From: an uncultured Faecalibacterium sp.
GTDB lineage: Bacteria; Bacillota; Clostridia; Oscillospirales; Ruminococcaceae
Length of the DNA: 9,999 bases
Direction: 5' to 3'
NCBI GenBank assembly: GCA_934526125.1
Contig: CAKSZU010000074.1
Coordinates: 1-9,999, forward strand
Part shown: positions 1 through 7,270 of the stretch, piece by piece
Layout of the letters: each line of letters starts with the position of its first letter
Position numbering within the stretch: position 1 is the first letter of the stretch
Position numbers and translations under genes: made by a program
Notes under the pieces: model-generated
What the model saw: only the letters and a program-made list of their open reading frames with translations
Database searches by the model: none
Told to the model about the DNA's origin: nothing

Positions 1-885
1 ACCACCTGCTCCTACCCCAACCCCGAGATCTTCGAGGCCCTGAAGCTGGGCCTGGAACTGGCCACCAAGACCGGTGCAGACCTGATGCTGGCCACCGACC
101 CCGATGCCGACCGCGTGGGCATCGCCATGAAGTGCCCGGACGGCAGCTATGAGCTGGTCTCCGGCAACGAGATGGGCGTTCTGCTGCTGGATTACATCTG
201 CGCCGGCCGCATCGAGAAGGGCACCATGCCCGCCAACCCCGTGGCCGTCAAGTCCATCGTTTCCACCCCGCTGGCCGATGCCGTGGCAAAGCACTACGGC
301 GTGGAGATGCGCAACGTCCTGACCGGCTTCAAGTGGATCGGTGACCAGATCGCCAATCTGGAAGCTGCCGGGGAAGTGGACCGCTTCATCTTCGGCTTCG
401 AGGAGAGCTACGGCTATCTGGCAGGCCCCTATGTCCGCGATAAGGATGCCGTCATCGGCTCCATGCTGATCTGCGAGATGGCTGCCTACTACCGCAGCAT
501 CGGTTCCTCTATCAAGCAGCGTCTGGAAGAGATCTATGCCCAGTACGGCCGCTACCTGAACAAGGTGGACAGCTTCGAGTTCCCCGGCCTGACCGGCATG
601 GAGAAGATGGCCTCCATCATGCAGAAGCTGCGCGACGAGCCCCTGACCGAGCTGGCCGGCCACAAGGTGGTCAAGGTCACCGACTACAAGAAGCCCGAGG
701 AGACCGGTCTGCCCGCCGCCAACGTCCTGATCTACACGCTGGAGAACGGCGCTACCGTGGTGGTCCGTCCCTCCGGCACCGAGCCCAAGATCAAGACCTA
801 CTTCACCACCCTGGGCAAGGATCTGGCTGAGGCACAGGCACAGAAGGATGCGCTGGCTGCCGCCATCGAACCCATCCTGAAGTGA
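1..885 (+). CDS. pgcA: Phosphoglucomutase / phosphomannomutase, C-terminal half (5' end outside window)
   Basis: Alpha-D-phosphohexomutase that interconverts hexose 1-phosphate and 6-phosphate in the cytoplasm, feeding UDP-glucose, glycogen and cell-envelope sugar synthesis. The reading frame is open from base 1 and 294 codons are visible, about half of a usual 570-580 residue PgcA-type protein; the catalytic serine domain lies upstream. Seen directly: the metal-binding loop DPDADR (97-114), the sugar-binding segment GFEESYGYL (about 394-420) and the C-terminal phosphate-binding loop RPSGTEPK (766-789). The GFKWIGDQI segment and the EESYGYL wording fit the PgcA/ManB group rather than GlmM, whose metal loop usually reads DGDADR or DGDGDR. 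This matters because glmM often neighbours cdaA-cdaR. A terminator follows directly, so the gene ends its own transcript. The exact sugar preference (glucose or mannose) cannot be read from this half. Confidence 0.93.
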   Translation, partial: TTCSYPNPEIFEALKLGLELATKTGADLMLATDPDADRVGIAMKCPDGSYELVSGNEMGVLLLDYICAGRIEKGTMPANPVAVKSIVSTPLADAVAKHYGVEMRNVLTGFKWIGDQIANLEAAGEVDRFIFGFEESYGYLAGPYVRDKDAVIGSMLICEMAAYYRSIGSSIKQRLEEIYAQYGRYLNKVDSFEFPGLTGMEKMASIMQKLRDEPLTELAGHKVVKVTDYKKPEETGLPAANVLIYTLENGATVVVRPSGTEPKIKTYFTTLGKDLAEAQAQKDALAAAIEPILK

Positions 886-907
886 TTTCACAAAAATAAA
901 CCATCCG

Positions 908-949
908 GCCCCTCTGCAGTGCATTCCGGTACCGCAGAGGGGCTTTTTT
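908..949 (+). terminator. Intrinsic terminator after the phosphohexomutase gene
   Basis: A perfect 10-bp GC-rich stem pairs 908-917 (GCCCCTCTGC) with 934-943 (GCAGAGGGGC). The loop is 16 nt and six T residues follow at 944-949. It starts 22 nt after the stop codon. It isolates the phosphohexomutase transcript from the operon downstream. On the reverse strand the stem is not followed at once by a T tract, so it looks one-directional. Confidence 0.93.
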
Positions 950-963
950 GCGTCTCTGGGCGG

Positions 964-992
964 TTGCAGTTTGTCGGGTAATACGGTATAAT
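964..992 (+). promoter_or_regulatory. Sigma-A-like promoter of the ispDF-cdaAR-recJ-rel gene run
   Basis: A perfect -10 box TATAAT lies at 987-992. A weak -35 candidate TTGCAG (964-969, three of six consensus bases) lies 17 bp upstream. The area is the only AT-rich non-coding stretch in the window, sits between a terminator and the first gene of a long same-strand run, and predicts transcription start near 999 with a leader of roughly 30 nt before ATG 1031. I see no extended -10 TG, operator palindrome or riboswitch fold. Confidence 0.72.
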
Positions 993-1019
993 AAAACATA
1001 GTTGAGTCTATGGAACGGC

Positions 1020-1033
1020 AGGTGGAGAATATG
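1020..1033 (+). promoter_or_regulatory. Ribosome binding site and start codon deciding the ispDF start
   Basis: AGGTGGAG (1020-1027) precedes ATG 1031-1033. An in-frame ATG at 1010 would add seven residues, but it has no purine-rich site before it and would sit about 11 nt from the predicted transcription start. The 1031 start also places the IspD nucleotide-binding loop at the usual distance from the N-terminus. Confidence 0.75.
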
Positions 1034-2197
1034 GAAACAAAAGTATCGGCAGTGCTGGTGGCCGCAGGGTCGTCCACCCGCATGGGCTTTGACAAGCTCA
1101 GCTTTGATCTGGGCGGGGAGACGGTGGTGCAGCGGAGCATCCGCGCCTTTGCCGAGTGCCCCCTTGTGGACGAGATCGTTCTGGTGGCGGGGAAGAACCG
1201 CGCCTTTCTGGAACAGCAGGCCGCGTCCTGCCCGAAACCCGTGCAGGTAGTGCAGGGCGGTGCGACCCGGGCCGAGAGCGCCCGCAACGGAGTGCAGGCG
1301 GCCCACGGGGACCTGGTGGCCGTCCACGATGCCGCGCGGCCCTTTGTCAGCCAGGCCGTGATCACGGCGGCGCTGGAAGCGGCGGCCCGCTGCGGCGCTG
1401 CGGCCCCGGCGGTCCCGGTCAAGGATACCGTCAAGCGGGCCGTCCGGGGCGATGGCAAGACCGTGCCGGAACACTGCATGGTCACCGATACCCCCGACCG
1501 CAGCACCCTGTATGCCGTGCAGACGCCCCAGTGCTTTGACCGTGCCGCCTATCTGGCGGCGCTGGCAGAGCTGGATGAAGAAAAAGCCAGGCTGGTCACC
1601 GATGACTGCAGCCTGTTTGAGCTGACCGGCCGCCCGGTGCAGCTGACCCAGGGCGATTACGCCAACCTGAAGATCACCACGCGGGAGGATCTGCCCCGCA
1701 CCGAACAGAAAGAAGGAACTGATATGCGCATTGGTCATGGTTACGATGTTCACCGTCTGGTGGAGGGCCGCAAGCTGATCCTCGGCGGCGTGGAGGTGCC
1801 CTTTGAAAAGGGCCTGCTGGGGCACTCGGATGCCGATGTGCTGGCCCATGCCGTCATGGACGCGGTGCTGGGCGCGGCTGCCCTGGGCGATATCGGCAAG
1901 CACTTCCCGGACACCGACCCCGCTTACGCCGGGGCCGACAGTCTGGAATTGGCCCGCCATGTGGCCCGCATCATGAAAGAGCAGGGCTGGCAGATCGTGA
2001 ACATCGACTCCACCCTGCTGTGCCAGAAGCCCAAGCTGGCTTCGTACATCCCCGCTATGCGGGAGAATCTGGCGGCTGCCTTCGGGATGCCGGTGGACGC
2101 CGTGAGCGTCAAGGCCACCACTGAGGAGCATCTGGGCTTTACCGGCGAGGGTCTGGGCATTGCCGCCCATGCCGTTGCCCTGATCGAGAAGCTGTAA
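1031..2197 (+). CDS. ispDF: Bifunctional IspD-IspF: MEP cytidylyltransferase fused to MEcPP synthase
   Basis: One 388-residue protein carries two non-consecutive steps of the cytoplasmic MEP isoprenoid pathway. IspD joins CTP and 2-C-methyl-D-erythritol 4-phosphate; IspF cyclises the IspE product to 2,4-cyclodiphosphate. The IspD half (residues 1-231) shows AAGSSTRMG at 11-19 followed by DK at 21-22 (CTP binding), VHDAARP at 98-104, the QTPQCF stretch, and a C-terminal TDD plus [10 protein letters not shown] block. The IspF half (232-388) shows DVH at 239-241 and H273. In IspF numbering these are D8, H10 and H42, the known metal ligands. It ends with [12 protein letters not shown]. Each half has full normal length with no linker. 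IspDF fusions are known (for example Campylobacter jejuni), where they are thought to help assemble a complex with IspE; ispE is not in this window. First gene of the operon; the stop is 16 nt before cdaA. Confidence 0.95.
   Translation: METKVSAVLVAAGSSTRMGFDKLSFDLGGETVVQRSIRAFAECPLVDEIVLVAGKNRAFLEQQAASCPKPVQVVQGGATRAESARNGVQAAHGDLVAVHDAARPFVSQAVITAALEAAARCGAAAPAVPVKDTVKRAVRGDGKTVPEHCMVTDTPDRSTLYAVQTPQCFDRAAYLAALAELDEEKARLVTDDCSLFELTGRPVQLTQGDYANLKITTREDLPRTEQKEGTDMRIGHGYDVHRLVEGRKLILGGVEVPFEKGLLGHSDADVLAHAVMDAVLGAAALGDIGKHFPDTDPAYAGADSLELARHVARIMKEQGWQIVNIDSTLLCQKPKLASYIPAMRENLAAAFGMPVDAVSVKATTEEHLGFTGEGLGIAAHAVALIEKL
1711..1726 (+). promoter_or_regulatory. Internal ribosome binding site and ATG at the IspD/IspF junction
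   Basis: AGAAGGA (1711-1717) lies 6 nt before ATG 1724-1726, which is in frame with ispDF and is exactly the expected first codon of a free-standing IspF ([10 protein letters not shown], 157 residues). A TGA at 1720-1722 lies just upstream in another frame. The layout looks like a former intergenic junction kept inside the fusion and could allow separate IspF synthesis. Whether it is used is inference. Confidence 0.5.
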
Positions 2198-2213
2198 CGG
2201 GAGAAACGCACCG

Positions 2214-3116
2214 ATGACTCTGAATTCCATCATAGCCAATTTCCAGACCTTCAAGCTGGCGGATCTGCTGGATATCATCATCATCGCCTTCCTGATCTAC
2301 CAGCTGCTGGGCATCATCAACCGCACCCGGGCCGGTCAGCTGGCCAAGGGTGCCCTGCTGGTGCTGGCCGTCTATCTGGTGGCCAATGTGCTGAACATGC
2401 GCACGGTCACCTGGCTGCTGAACTCGCTGCTTCAGGTGGGACTGCTGACCCTTGTGGTCCTGTTCCAGCCGGAGATCCGGCGTGCGCTGGAGCGGATGGG
2501 CCAGACCGACCAGTGGGCATTCAAACTCTTCAATATCAAGGGGCGCTACAACGACCCCAGCTTCAAGGGCGCGTGGCGCAGCGCCATCATCGCCATCTGC
2601 GATGCAGCCGAGCGCTTCTCTGAGACCAAGACCGGTGCCCTGATCGTGCTGGAACGCAACACCAACCTCTCCGAGATCGTCCGCACCGGCACTCCGGTGA
2701 ACAGCGCGGTCAATCTGGAAGTGCTGGGCACCATCTTCTACGAGGGCACCCCCCTGCACGACGGCGCGGCCATCATCGAGAACGGCCGCATCAAGGCGGC
2801 GGGCTGTGTGCTGCCCCTGTCCAACAACCTGGACCTGGGCAAGGATATGGGCACCCGTCACCGGGCCTGCCTGGGCATCGCCGAGAACTCGGACGCCATC
2901 GCCATCGTGGTCAGCGAGGAGACGGGCATCATCTCCATGGCCAAGAACGGCGTCCTGATCCGGCACTTCGACCGTCAGACCCTGTATACCCGGCTGGTGG
3001 ATGAGATGATCCCCAAGGAGACCGCCAGCGAAAAGGCTGCCTCGGACGGCTGGCGCGGCCGTGTCAAGGGCCTGCTGAACTGGGTCAATCAGAAAGAGGA
3101 GGATGAGCAGCAGTGA
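2214..3116 (+). CDS. cdaA: Membrane-bound diadenylate cyclase CdaA (DisA_N/DAC domain)
   Basis: Condenses two ATP into c-di-AMP, the second messenger that controls potassium and osmolyte transport and wall homeostasis in Firmicutes. The 300-residue length is a little above the usual 270-285. Three hydrophobic helices occupy about residues 14-33, 41-59 and 64-82, anchoring the enzyme in the membrane. The cytoplasmic DAC domain follows (about 95-265). It contains both signature motifs: DGA at 183-185 in the context LHDGAAII, and GTRHRA at 213-218. Both are intact, so catalysis is expected. The last 30 or so residues form a charged tail (QKEEDEQQ end). ATG 2214 has GGGAGA (2199-2204) 9 nt upstream. 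The stop overlaps the GTG start of cdaR by 4 nt, the standard cdaA-cdaR pairing, implying translational coupling. glmM, often third in this cluster, is replaced here by an FAD dehydrogenase gene. Confidence 0.96.
   Translation: MTLNSIIANFQTFKLADLLDIIIIAFLIYQLLGIINRTRAGQLAKGALLVLAVYLVANVLNMRTVTWLLNSLLQVGLLTLVVLFQPEIRRALERMGQTDQWAFKLFNIKGRYNDPSFKGAWRSAIIAICDAAERFSETKTGALIVLERNTNLSEIVRTGTPVNSAVNLEVLGTIFYEGTPLHDGAAIIENGRIKAAGCVLPLSNNLDLGKDMGTRHRACLGIAENSDAIAIVVSEETGIISMAKNGVLIRHFDRQTLYTRLVDEMIPKETASEKAASDGWRGRVKGLLNWVNQKEEDEQQ
3096..3115 (+). promoter_or_regulatory. Ribosome binding site and GTG start of cdaR
   Basis: GAGGAGG (3096-3102) lies 10 nt before GTG 3113-3115. An ATG at 3103 touches the site directly and opens a different frame that stops at 3306 without resemblance to a protein family, so GTG is the real start. 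The GTGA overlaps the cdaA stop TGA (3114-3116). Confidence 0.82.
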
Positions 3117-4417
3117 GCAAGGAACCCAAACCGAACGGCACCCGGCCTGCCATCCAGAACAACAAGCGGAGCCTTCTGGACGACCGCCGCATCCGGCTGC
3201 TGCTGGCCATCGTCGGCGCCATCGTGGCGTGGATGGTGGTCACAATCGTGGTGCAGCCCGGCACCACCCGCACCCTGAACAATGTGCCGGTGGATTTCAC
3301 CTATGACTCCGCCGCCTATACCTCCCGGGGCCTGAGCATCGTCAGCGCACCGGAAAAATACGTCAACCTGAAACTTTCCGGCGACGGCTACACCATCGGC
3401 AGCCTGACGGCCTCGGATTTTGTGGTCTACCCGGACTGGACGGGCGTCCGCGACAGCGGCGAAAAGACCCTGCACCTGCAGGTGCGGGGGGTCAACACCC
3501 TGCTCAACGGCGTCACCGTTTCCATCGAGGGCGGCGACAACACCGTGGACGTGGTGTTTGATGTGGTGGAGGAAAAGACGGTGCCCATCACCGTGACCAC
3601 CAACTACCTGACCATCGCGGACGGCTATATCCTCTACGGCACCGAGCTTTCCAAGGAGACGGTGACCCTCTCCGGCCCCAGCACCGAGATCGACAAGGTG
3701 GAGACCTGCACCGCCGAAGTGACCCACAAGGGCGAATTGACCGATTCCGTCACGCTGGACACCGCCCTGCGGTTCTACACCAAGAGCGGCAGCGAGGTCA
3801 CCTTCGAGTACACCACGCTGGAAGAATCCAGTGTAGAGGTGACGCTGGAAGTCTACAAGATGGCCACCCTGCCGGTGTCGGTGAGCTTCATCAACGCGCC
3901 CCGGGATTTCGACTCCTCGGTTCTGGTCTACTCGCTGAGCAAGCAGACCCTGAACGTGGCAGGCCCCGAGAGCCAGATCGACCGGCTGACCACCCTTTCC
4001 GTGGGCACCATCGATCTGTCCACCTTCTCGCTGAACAAGGTGTATGAGCTGCCCATCGAGCTGCCCAGCAACATCCGCCTGCTGGACAACATCAGCAGCA
4101 TCACCGTCAGCTTCGACAGTTCGAAGCTGGAGACCAAGACCCTGAACCTGCCTTCCAGCTGTGTGCAGGTGGTCAACCTGCCCTCCACCTATACCCTGAC
4201 CGTGGAGACCGACCGTCTGATGAACGTGACCCTCTGCGGCCCGGCCGGTTCGCTGGAGAGCCTGACCCCGGAGCAGGTGGTGGTGGAGATCGACGCGGAC
4301 GATTTCTATGTGGCCGCCGGGCAGCAGAACATCGCCTGCCGCCTGTATGTGCCCTCCAACGGAAAGATCTTTGCCCTGGGCAACTATGTGATCCAGTGCA
4401 AAATTGAGAGTAATTGA
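3113..4417 (+). CDS. cdaR: CdaR: membrane-anchored YbbR-domain regulator of CdaA
   Basis: Extracytoplasmic regulator that binds and modulates CdaA through the membrane; its effect has been reported as activating or inhibitory depending on species. The 434-residue protein has a basic cytoplasmic N-terminus (1-26), one membrane helix at about 27-47 (RLLLAIVGAIVAWMVVTIVV) and a long outer part rich in beta strand. I can mark four YbbR-like repeats at about 55-152, 155-247, 251-337 and 341-432. Three of them carry a recurring hydrophobic-GP-x3-hydrophobic signature: VTLSGPSTEIDKV, LNVAGPESQIDRL and VTLCGPAGSLESL. The first has the more distant VNLKLSGDGYTIGSL. Four repeats and this length match the usual CdaR. 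There is no cleavable signal or LPXTG anchor. It overlaps cdaA by 4 nt and ends 3 nt before the FAD dehydrogenase start. What ligand the repeats sense is unknown. Confidence 0.93.
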   Translation: MSKEPKPNGTRPAIQNNKRSLLDDRRIRLLLAIVGAIVAWMVVTIVVQPGTTRTLNNVPVDFTYDSAAYTSRGLSIVSAPEKYVNLKLSGDGYTIGSLTASDFVVYPDWTGVRDSGEKTLHLQVRGVNTLLNGVTVSIEGGDNTVDVVFDVVEEKTVPITVTTNYLTIADGYILYGTELSKETVTLSGPSTEIDKVETCTAEVTHKGELTDSVTLDTALRFYTKSGSEVTFEYTTLEESSVEVTLEVYKMATLPVSVSFINAPRDFDSSVLVYSLSKQTLNVAGPESQIDRLTTLSVGTIDLSTFSLNKVYELPIELPSNIRLLDNISSITVSFDSSKLETKTLNLPSSCVQVVNLPSTYTLTVETDRLMNVTLCGPAGSLESLTPEQVVVEIDADDFYVAAGQQNIACRLYVPSNGKIFALGNYVIQCKIESN

Positions 4418-4420
4418 GTT

Positions 4421-6016
4421 ATGATTTTAGTAAGAGATATCCGCCTGCCCCTCTCCGCCGGGGAGCTGCAGGCCTATGAACGAGCGCTCCGTGCAGCCCG
4501 CATCCCCCGCAGCAAAGCGGCCCATCTGGGGGTTGCCCGCCTGTCGGTGGATGCCCGCCACGGGCAGCCCAGACTGGTCTATACCATCGCGATCACGCTC
4601 AAGGACGAGGGTGAGGAATCTGCTTACGCAGGGGCCTCGCCCTGCGTTGCTATCCGCGGCAAAACCGATTTTACGGTACACAACGGCACCGAGCCCCTGA
4701 CCCACCGCCCGGTGGTCTGCGGCCTTGGCCCGGCGGGCCTGTTCGCGGCGCTGCTGCTGGCCCGGCAGGGCTACCGGCCCATCGTGCTGGAGCGGGGCCC
4801 CGCGCTGGACGAGCGGGTGAAGGCCGTGGAGCATTTCTCTGCCACCGGCGAGCTGGACGAGAACGCCAACATCCAGTTCGGCGAGGGCGGTGCCGGCACC
4901 TTCTCGGACGGCAAGCTCACCACCCGCATCGGGGACGAACTCTGCGGCTTTGTGACCGAGGTGTTCCTGCAGCACGGTGCCCCGGCGGAGATCGCCTGGA
5001 AGCAGAAGCCCCATGTGGGCACCGACCTGCTGCGGGGGGTCATCACCTCCATCCGGCAGGAGATCGAGTCGCTGGGCGGCGAAGTGCATTTCAACACGGC
5101 CCTGACCGGCTTTGAACAGAAAAACGGACGCCTGACCGGCATCTTTACCACAAAGGGCAGCTTTGCCTGCGAGGCGCTGGTCTTTGCGGTGGGGCACTCG
5201 GCGCGGGACACCTTCGGGATGCTGATGGACAGCGGTCTTGTGCTGGAATGCAAGCCCTTCAGCGTCGGCTTCCGGGCCGAACACCTGCAGAGCGAGATCG
5301 AAAAGAGCCTGTACCACGAGGCGGCCGGGCATCCGGCCCTGCCCCGGGGCGAATACCAGCTGTCCCAGCACGTGGGCAGCCGGTGTGTCTACACCTTCTG
5401 CATGTGCCCCGGCGGGCAGGTGGTGGCCTCGGCCAGCGAAAAGGGCCGGGTGGTCACCAACGGCATGAGCTACCATGCCCGCAGCGGCAAAAACGCCAAT
5501 GCGGCGGTGGTGGTCAGCGTGGGGGCCGAGGACTTTTCCGGAGATCCCCGCAGGGCCATTGCGTTCCAGCGGGAGCTGGAAGCCCGGGCCTACGCCGCCG
5601 GACGCCCCGGCGGGGAGTATGCGGCCCCGGCGGAGAACGTCCAGAGCTTTCTGGAAGGCAGAGGACAGCTGAAGATCGGCCGGGTGGAGCCTACCTATGA
5701 CCGCGGCGTCACTGCGGCGGACCTGGGGGCTCTGCTGCCGGACGAGCTGGCCCGGACCCTCCGGACAGGGCTGCAGGCCTACGAACACAAGATCGCAGGC
5801 TACACTGCCCCGGACGCCATCCTGACGGGTCTGGAGACCCGCACCAGCAGCCCGGTGCGGCTGAAGCGGGAAGAGAGCTTTGAGTCGGCGCAGCTGGCGG
5901 GGCTGTACCCCTGCGGCGAGGGTGCCGGATATGCAGGCGGCATCATGAGCGCCGCCGTGGACGGCCTGCGGGTCGCCCGTGCGATCATCGGCCGGTATGC
6001 ACCGGCAGAAGGGTGA
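4421..6016 (+). CDS. FAD-dependent dehydrogenase of the COG2509 type, substrate unknown
   Basis: A 531-residue flavoprotein, full length for this uncharacterised NAD(FAD)-utilising family. A roughly 90-residue N-terminal segment (starting MILVRDIRLPL) precedes the Rossmann core. The dinucleotide site GLGPAG is at 101-106, with the ribose-binding acidic residue at E124 in VLERG. A family-typical loop follows at 147-166 (ENANIQFGEGGAGTFSDGKL). The centre holds GFRAEHLQSEIE and TFCMCPGGQVV. The C-terminus has the second FAD-contact region LYPCGEGAGYAGGI (about 500-513). No iron-sulfur cluster motif and no membrane helix are apparent, so it should be cytoplasmic. The reaction is not known to me; distant relatives include BaiN/HI0933-like and squalene-oxidase-like flavoproteins. 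The start is 3 nt after cdaR with only a weak GAGAG (4406-4410) upstream, so translation may depend on coupling. Confidence 0.85.
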   Translation: MILVRDIRLPLSAGELQAYERALRAARIPRSKAAHLGVARLSVDARHGQPRLVYTIAITLKDEGEESAYAGASPCVAIRGKTDFTVHNGTEPLTHRPVVCGLGPAGLFAALLLARQGYRPIVLERGPALDERVKAVEHFSATGELDENANIQFGEGGAGTFSDGKLTTRIGDELCGFVTEVFLQHGAPAEIAWKQKPHVGTDLLRGVITSIRQEIESLGGEVHFNTALTGFEQKNGRLTGIFTTKGSFACEALVFAVGHSARDTFGMLMDSGLVLECKPFSVGFRAEHLQSEIEKSLYHEAAGHPALPRGEYQLSQHVGSRCVYTFCMCPGGQVVASASEKGRVVTNGMSYHARSGKNANAAVVVSVGAEDFSGDPRRAIAFQRELEARAYAAGRPGGEYAAPAENVQSFLEGRGQLKIGRVEPTYDRGVTAADLGALLPDELARTLRTGLQAYEHKIAGYTAPDAILTGLETRTSSPVRLKREESFESAQLAGLYPCGEGAGYAGGIMSAAVDGLRVARAIIGRYAPAEG

Positions 6017-6028
6017 GAGATTTTGATG
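6011..6028 (+). promoter_or_regulatory. Ribosome binding site and ATG deciding the start of the XpaC-like gene
   Basis: GGTGAGAG (6012-6019) precedes ATG 6026-6028 by 6 nt and overlaps the stop codon of the FAD dehydrogenase gene (6014-6016). A TTG at 6023 would add one residue but is a poorer start codon, so ATG 6026 is chosen. Confidence 0.7.
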
Positions 6029-7270
6029 AACGACCGTGAAAACGAGGGAAAACAGGTGCAGCAGGAGCTGGAGGACCAGCTCCGCGCCTTTGGCGACACC
6101 ATGTCCGATGCCTTCGCCCATGGCTTTGAGGGCCGGGGCATGGACATCGGCGACCGTGCCTGGGATGTGGGCAAGGCGGCGGTCCATGCAGCCAACTACG
6201 GCATTTCGGAAGCAGGACGAGCCTTCCGGAAGAGCCGGGATGAATACTACAACAACCGGAAAGCCCAGCCGGGCGCTTCCGGCGGGGACACTGCCGGGAT
6301 GCCCCAGTGGGCAAGACAGATCTTCGGGATGAAGAACGAGCAGACCCCTGCGGAACGCCTGTGCGCCGACGGCAAGAAGCGCTATAATGCGGGTGTTGCC
6401 CTGCTGGCCGTGGGCATCACCTTCCTGGTCATCTTCGGGCTGGGGACGCTGGGCTGCCTCATCGGGCTGCAGCTGTTCTGGGGGACCTGGCTGTACAGTG
6501 CCACCGGCGTGGTCAGCAGTGTGCTGGGGCTGATCGCGGCGGGCTTTGGCTGGATGGCGGCCTGCGGCGTTTCCCAGAGGGAAGCGGGCAGGCAGATGGG
6601 TCAGCTGGCCGACCTTGCTAACAGCATGGACGGCGGCAAGGGTCTGCCGGTGGAGATGCTGGCCGACCTGACCCACCAGAAGAAGAAAAAAACGCTCAAG
6701 CGGCTGAAAAAATACATCCGGAAAGGCTGGCTCAACGCATGGCTGGATGAGGATGCGGAAATGCTGTACCTGACGGCGGAGGATTACCGCGCCGCACAGG
6801 ACGCCAAGCTGGTGAAGCCGGAGCAGAAGCCGGAACCGGAGACCGGGGACGTGCCCCTGAATCTGGAGACTGCCCGCCGGTTCGCCAAAGTGCTGGAGCA
6901 GGAAAAGCAGATCATGCAGGACCCGCTGGCCGTGGATGAGCTGGAAGAGATGCGCAAGACCACCCAGGCTATCTGCGAGTGGCTGGAAGCCCATCCGGAA
7001 AGCCTGCCCAAGGCCCGGCGCTTTGCCGAGTATTATATCCCCACTACCCTCAAGCTGCTCCACACCTACAACGATGTGCAGGGCCAGCAGGGGGAGAACG
7101 CCGAGGCCATCCGGCGGGATATCGCAGGCATCCTGCATACCCTGAACCAGGCCTACCGCAACCTGTACGACAACCTGCTTTCGGACGTGGCCATGGATAT
7201 TTCCGGCGAGATCGCTGCTCTGCAGGGGATGCTCGCCAATGACGGACTGACCGGGGAGGGACTGCGATGA
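6026..7270 (+). CDS. XpaC-like (5-bromo-4-chloroindolyl phosphate hydrolysis family) membrane protein
   Basis: A 414-residue protein of uncertain function. Order of parts: a charged N-terminus (1-80); a Gly/Pro linker (81-95); two hydrophobic helices at about 122-149 and 157-181 forming a hairpin; a basic segment at about 200-253 (KKKKTLKRLKKYIRKGWL then LYLTAEDY) that looks like a winged helix; a Pro/Glu linker (263-277); and a C-terminal helical domain (about 284-402). That last domain contains RRFAEYYIPTTLKLLHTYND, which resembles the XpaC C-terminus. Both ends are probably cytoplasmic. XpaC was named from a Bacillus colour phenotype and its biochemical role is not established; in other genomes it often sits beside telA, which is absent here. 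The gene is 9 nt after the FAD dehydrogenase and overlaps recJ by ATGA. The family call rests on recalled sequence pattern and is moderate; the two helices and domain order are seen directly. Confidence 0.65.
   Translation: MNDRENEGKQVQQELEDQLRAFGDTMSDAFAHGFEGRGMDIGDRAWDVGKAAVHAANYGISEAGRAFRKSRDEYYNNRKAQPGASGGDTAGMPQWARQIFGMKNEQTPAERLCADGKKRYNAGVALLAVGITFLVIFGLGTLGCLIGLQLFWGTWLYSATGVVSSVLGLIAAGFGWMAACGVSQREAGRQMGQLADLANSMDGGKGLPVEMLADLTHQKKKKTLKRLKKYIRKGWLNAWLDEDAEMLYLTAEDYRAAQDAKLVKPEQKPEPETGDVPLNLETARRFAKVLEQEKQIMQDPLAVDELEEMRKTTQAICEWLEAHPESLPKARRFAEYYIPTTLKLLHTYNDVQGQQGENAEAIRRDIAGILHTLNQAYRNLYDNLLSDVAMDISGEIAALQGMLANDGLTGEGLR

Noticed and set aside
1..885. GlmM identity for the first gene, suggested by its closeness to cdaA-cdaR
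   Set aside because: The DPDADR metal loop, GFKWIGDQI and GFEESYGYL segments match PgcA-type phosphohexomutases, and a terminator separates it from the cda operon.
1010..1030. Upstream in-frame ATG for ispDF at 1010
   Set aside because: It has no ribosome site and would sit very close to the predicted transcription start; ATG 1031 has AGGTGGAG and fits the family N-terminus.
1089..1094. TTGACA inside ispDF as a -35 box
   Set aside because: No -10-like sequence lies 16-18 bp downstream; the bases encode the conserved FDK part of the IspD CTP-binding loop.
803..2284. Long minus-strand open frame (493 codons) opposite ispDF
   Set aside because: Translation is rich in His, Gly and Gln with no recognisable domain, and it lies opposite a gene with clear conserved motifs. 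Long antisense frames are expected in GC-rich coding DNA.
3103..3306. Small ATG-started frame (67 codons) at the cdaA/cdaR junction
   Set aside because: The ATG touches the ribosome site with no spacing and its frame is out of phase with the well-supported CdaR membrane helix and YbbR repeats.
6383..6388. TATAAT within the XpaC-like gene
   Set aside because: No -35 partner at the right distance and GC-rich surroundings; most likely a chance match in codons.
4427..7138. Very long minus-strand open frame (903 codons) opposite the flavoprotein and XpaC-like genes
   Set aside because: It spans two well-supported sense genes and their junction, shows no family motifs, and has the composition of a codon-bias shadow.
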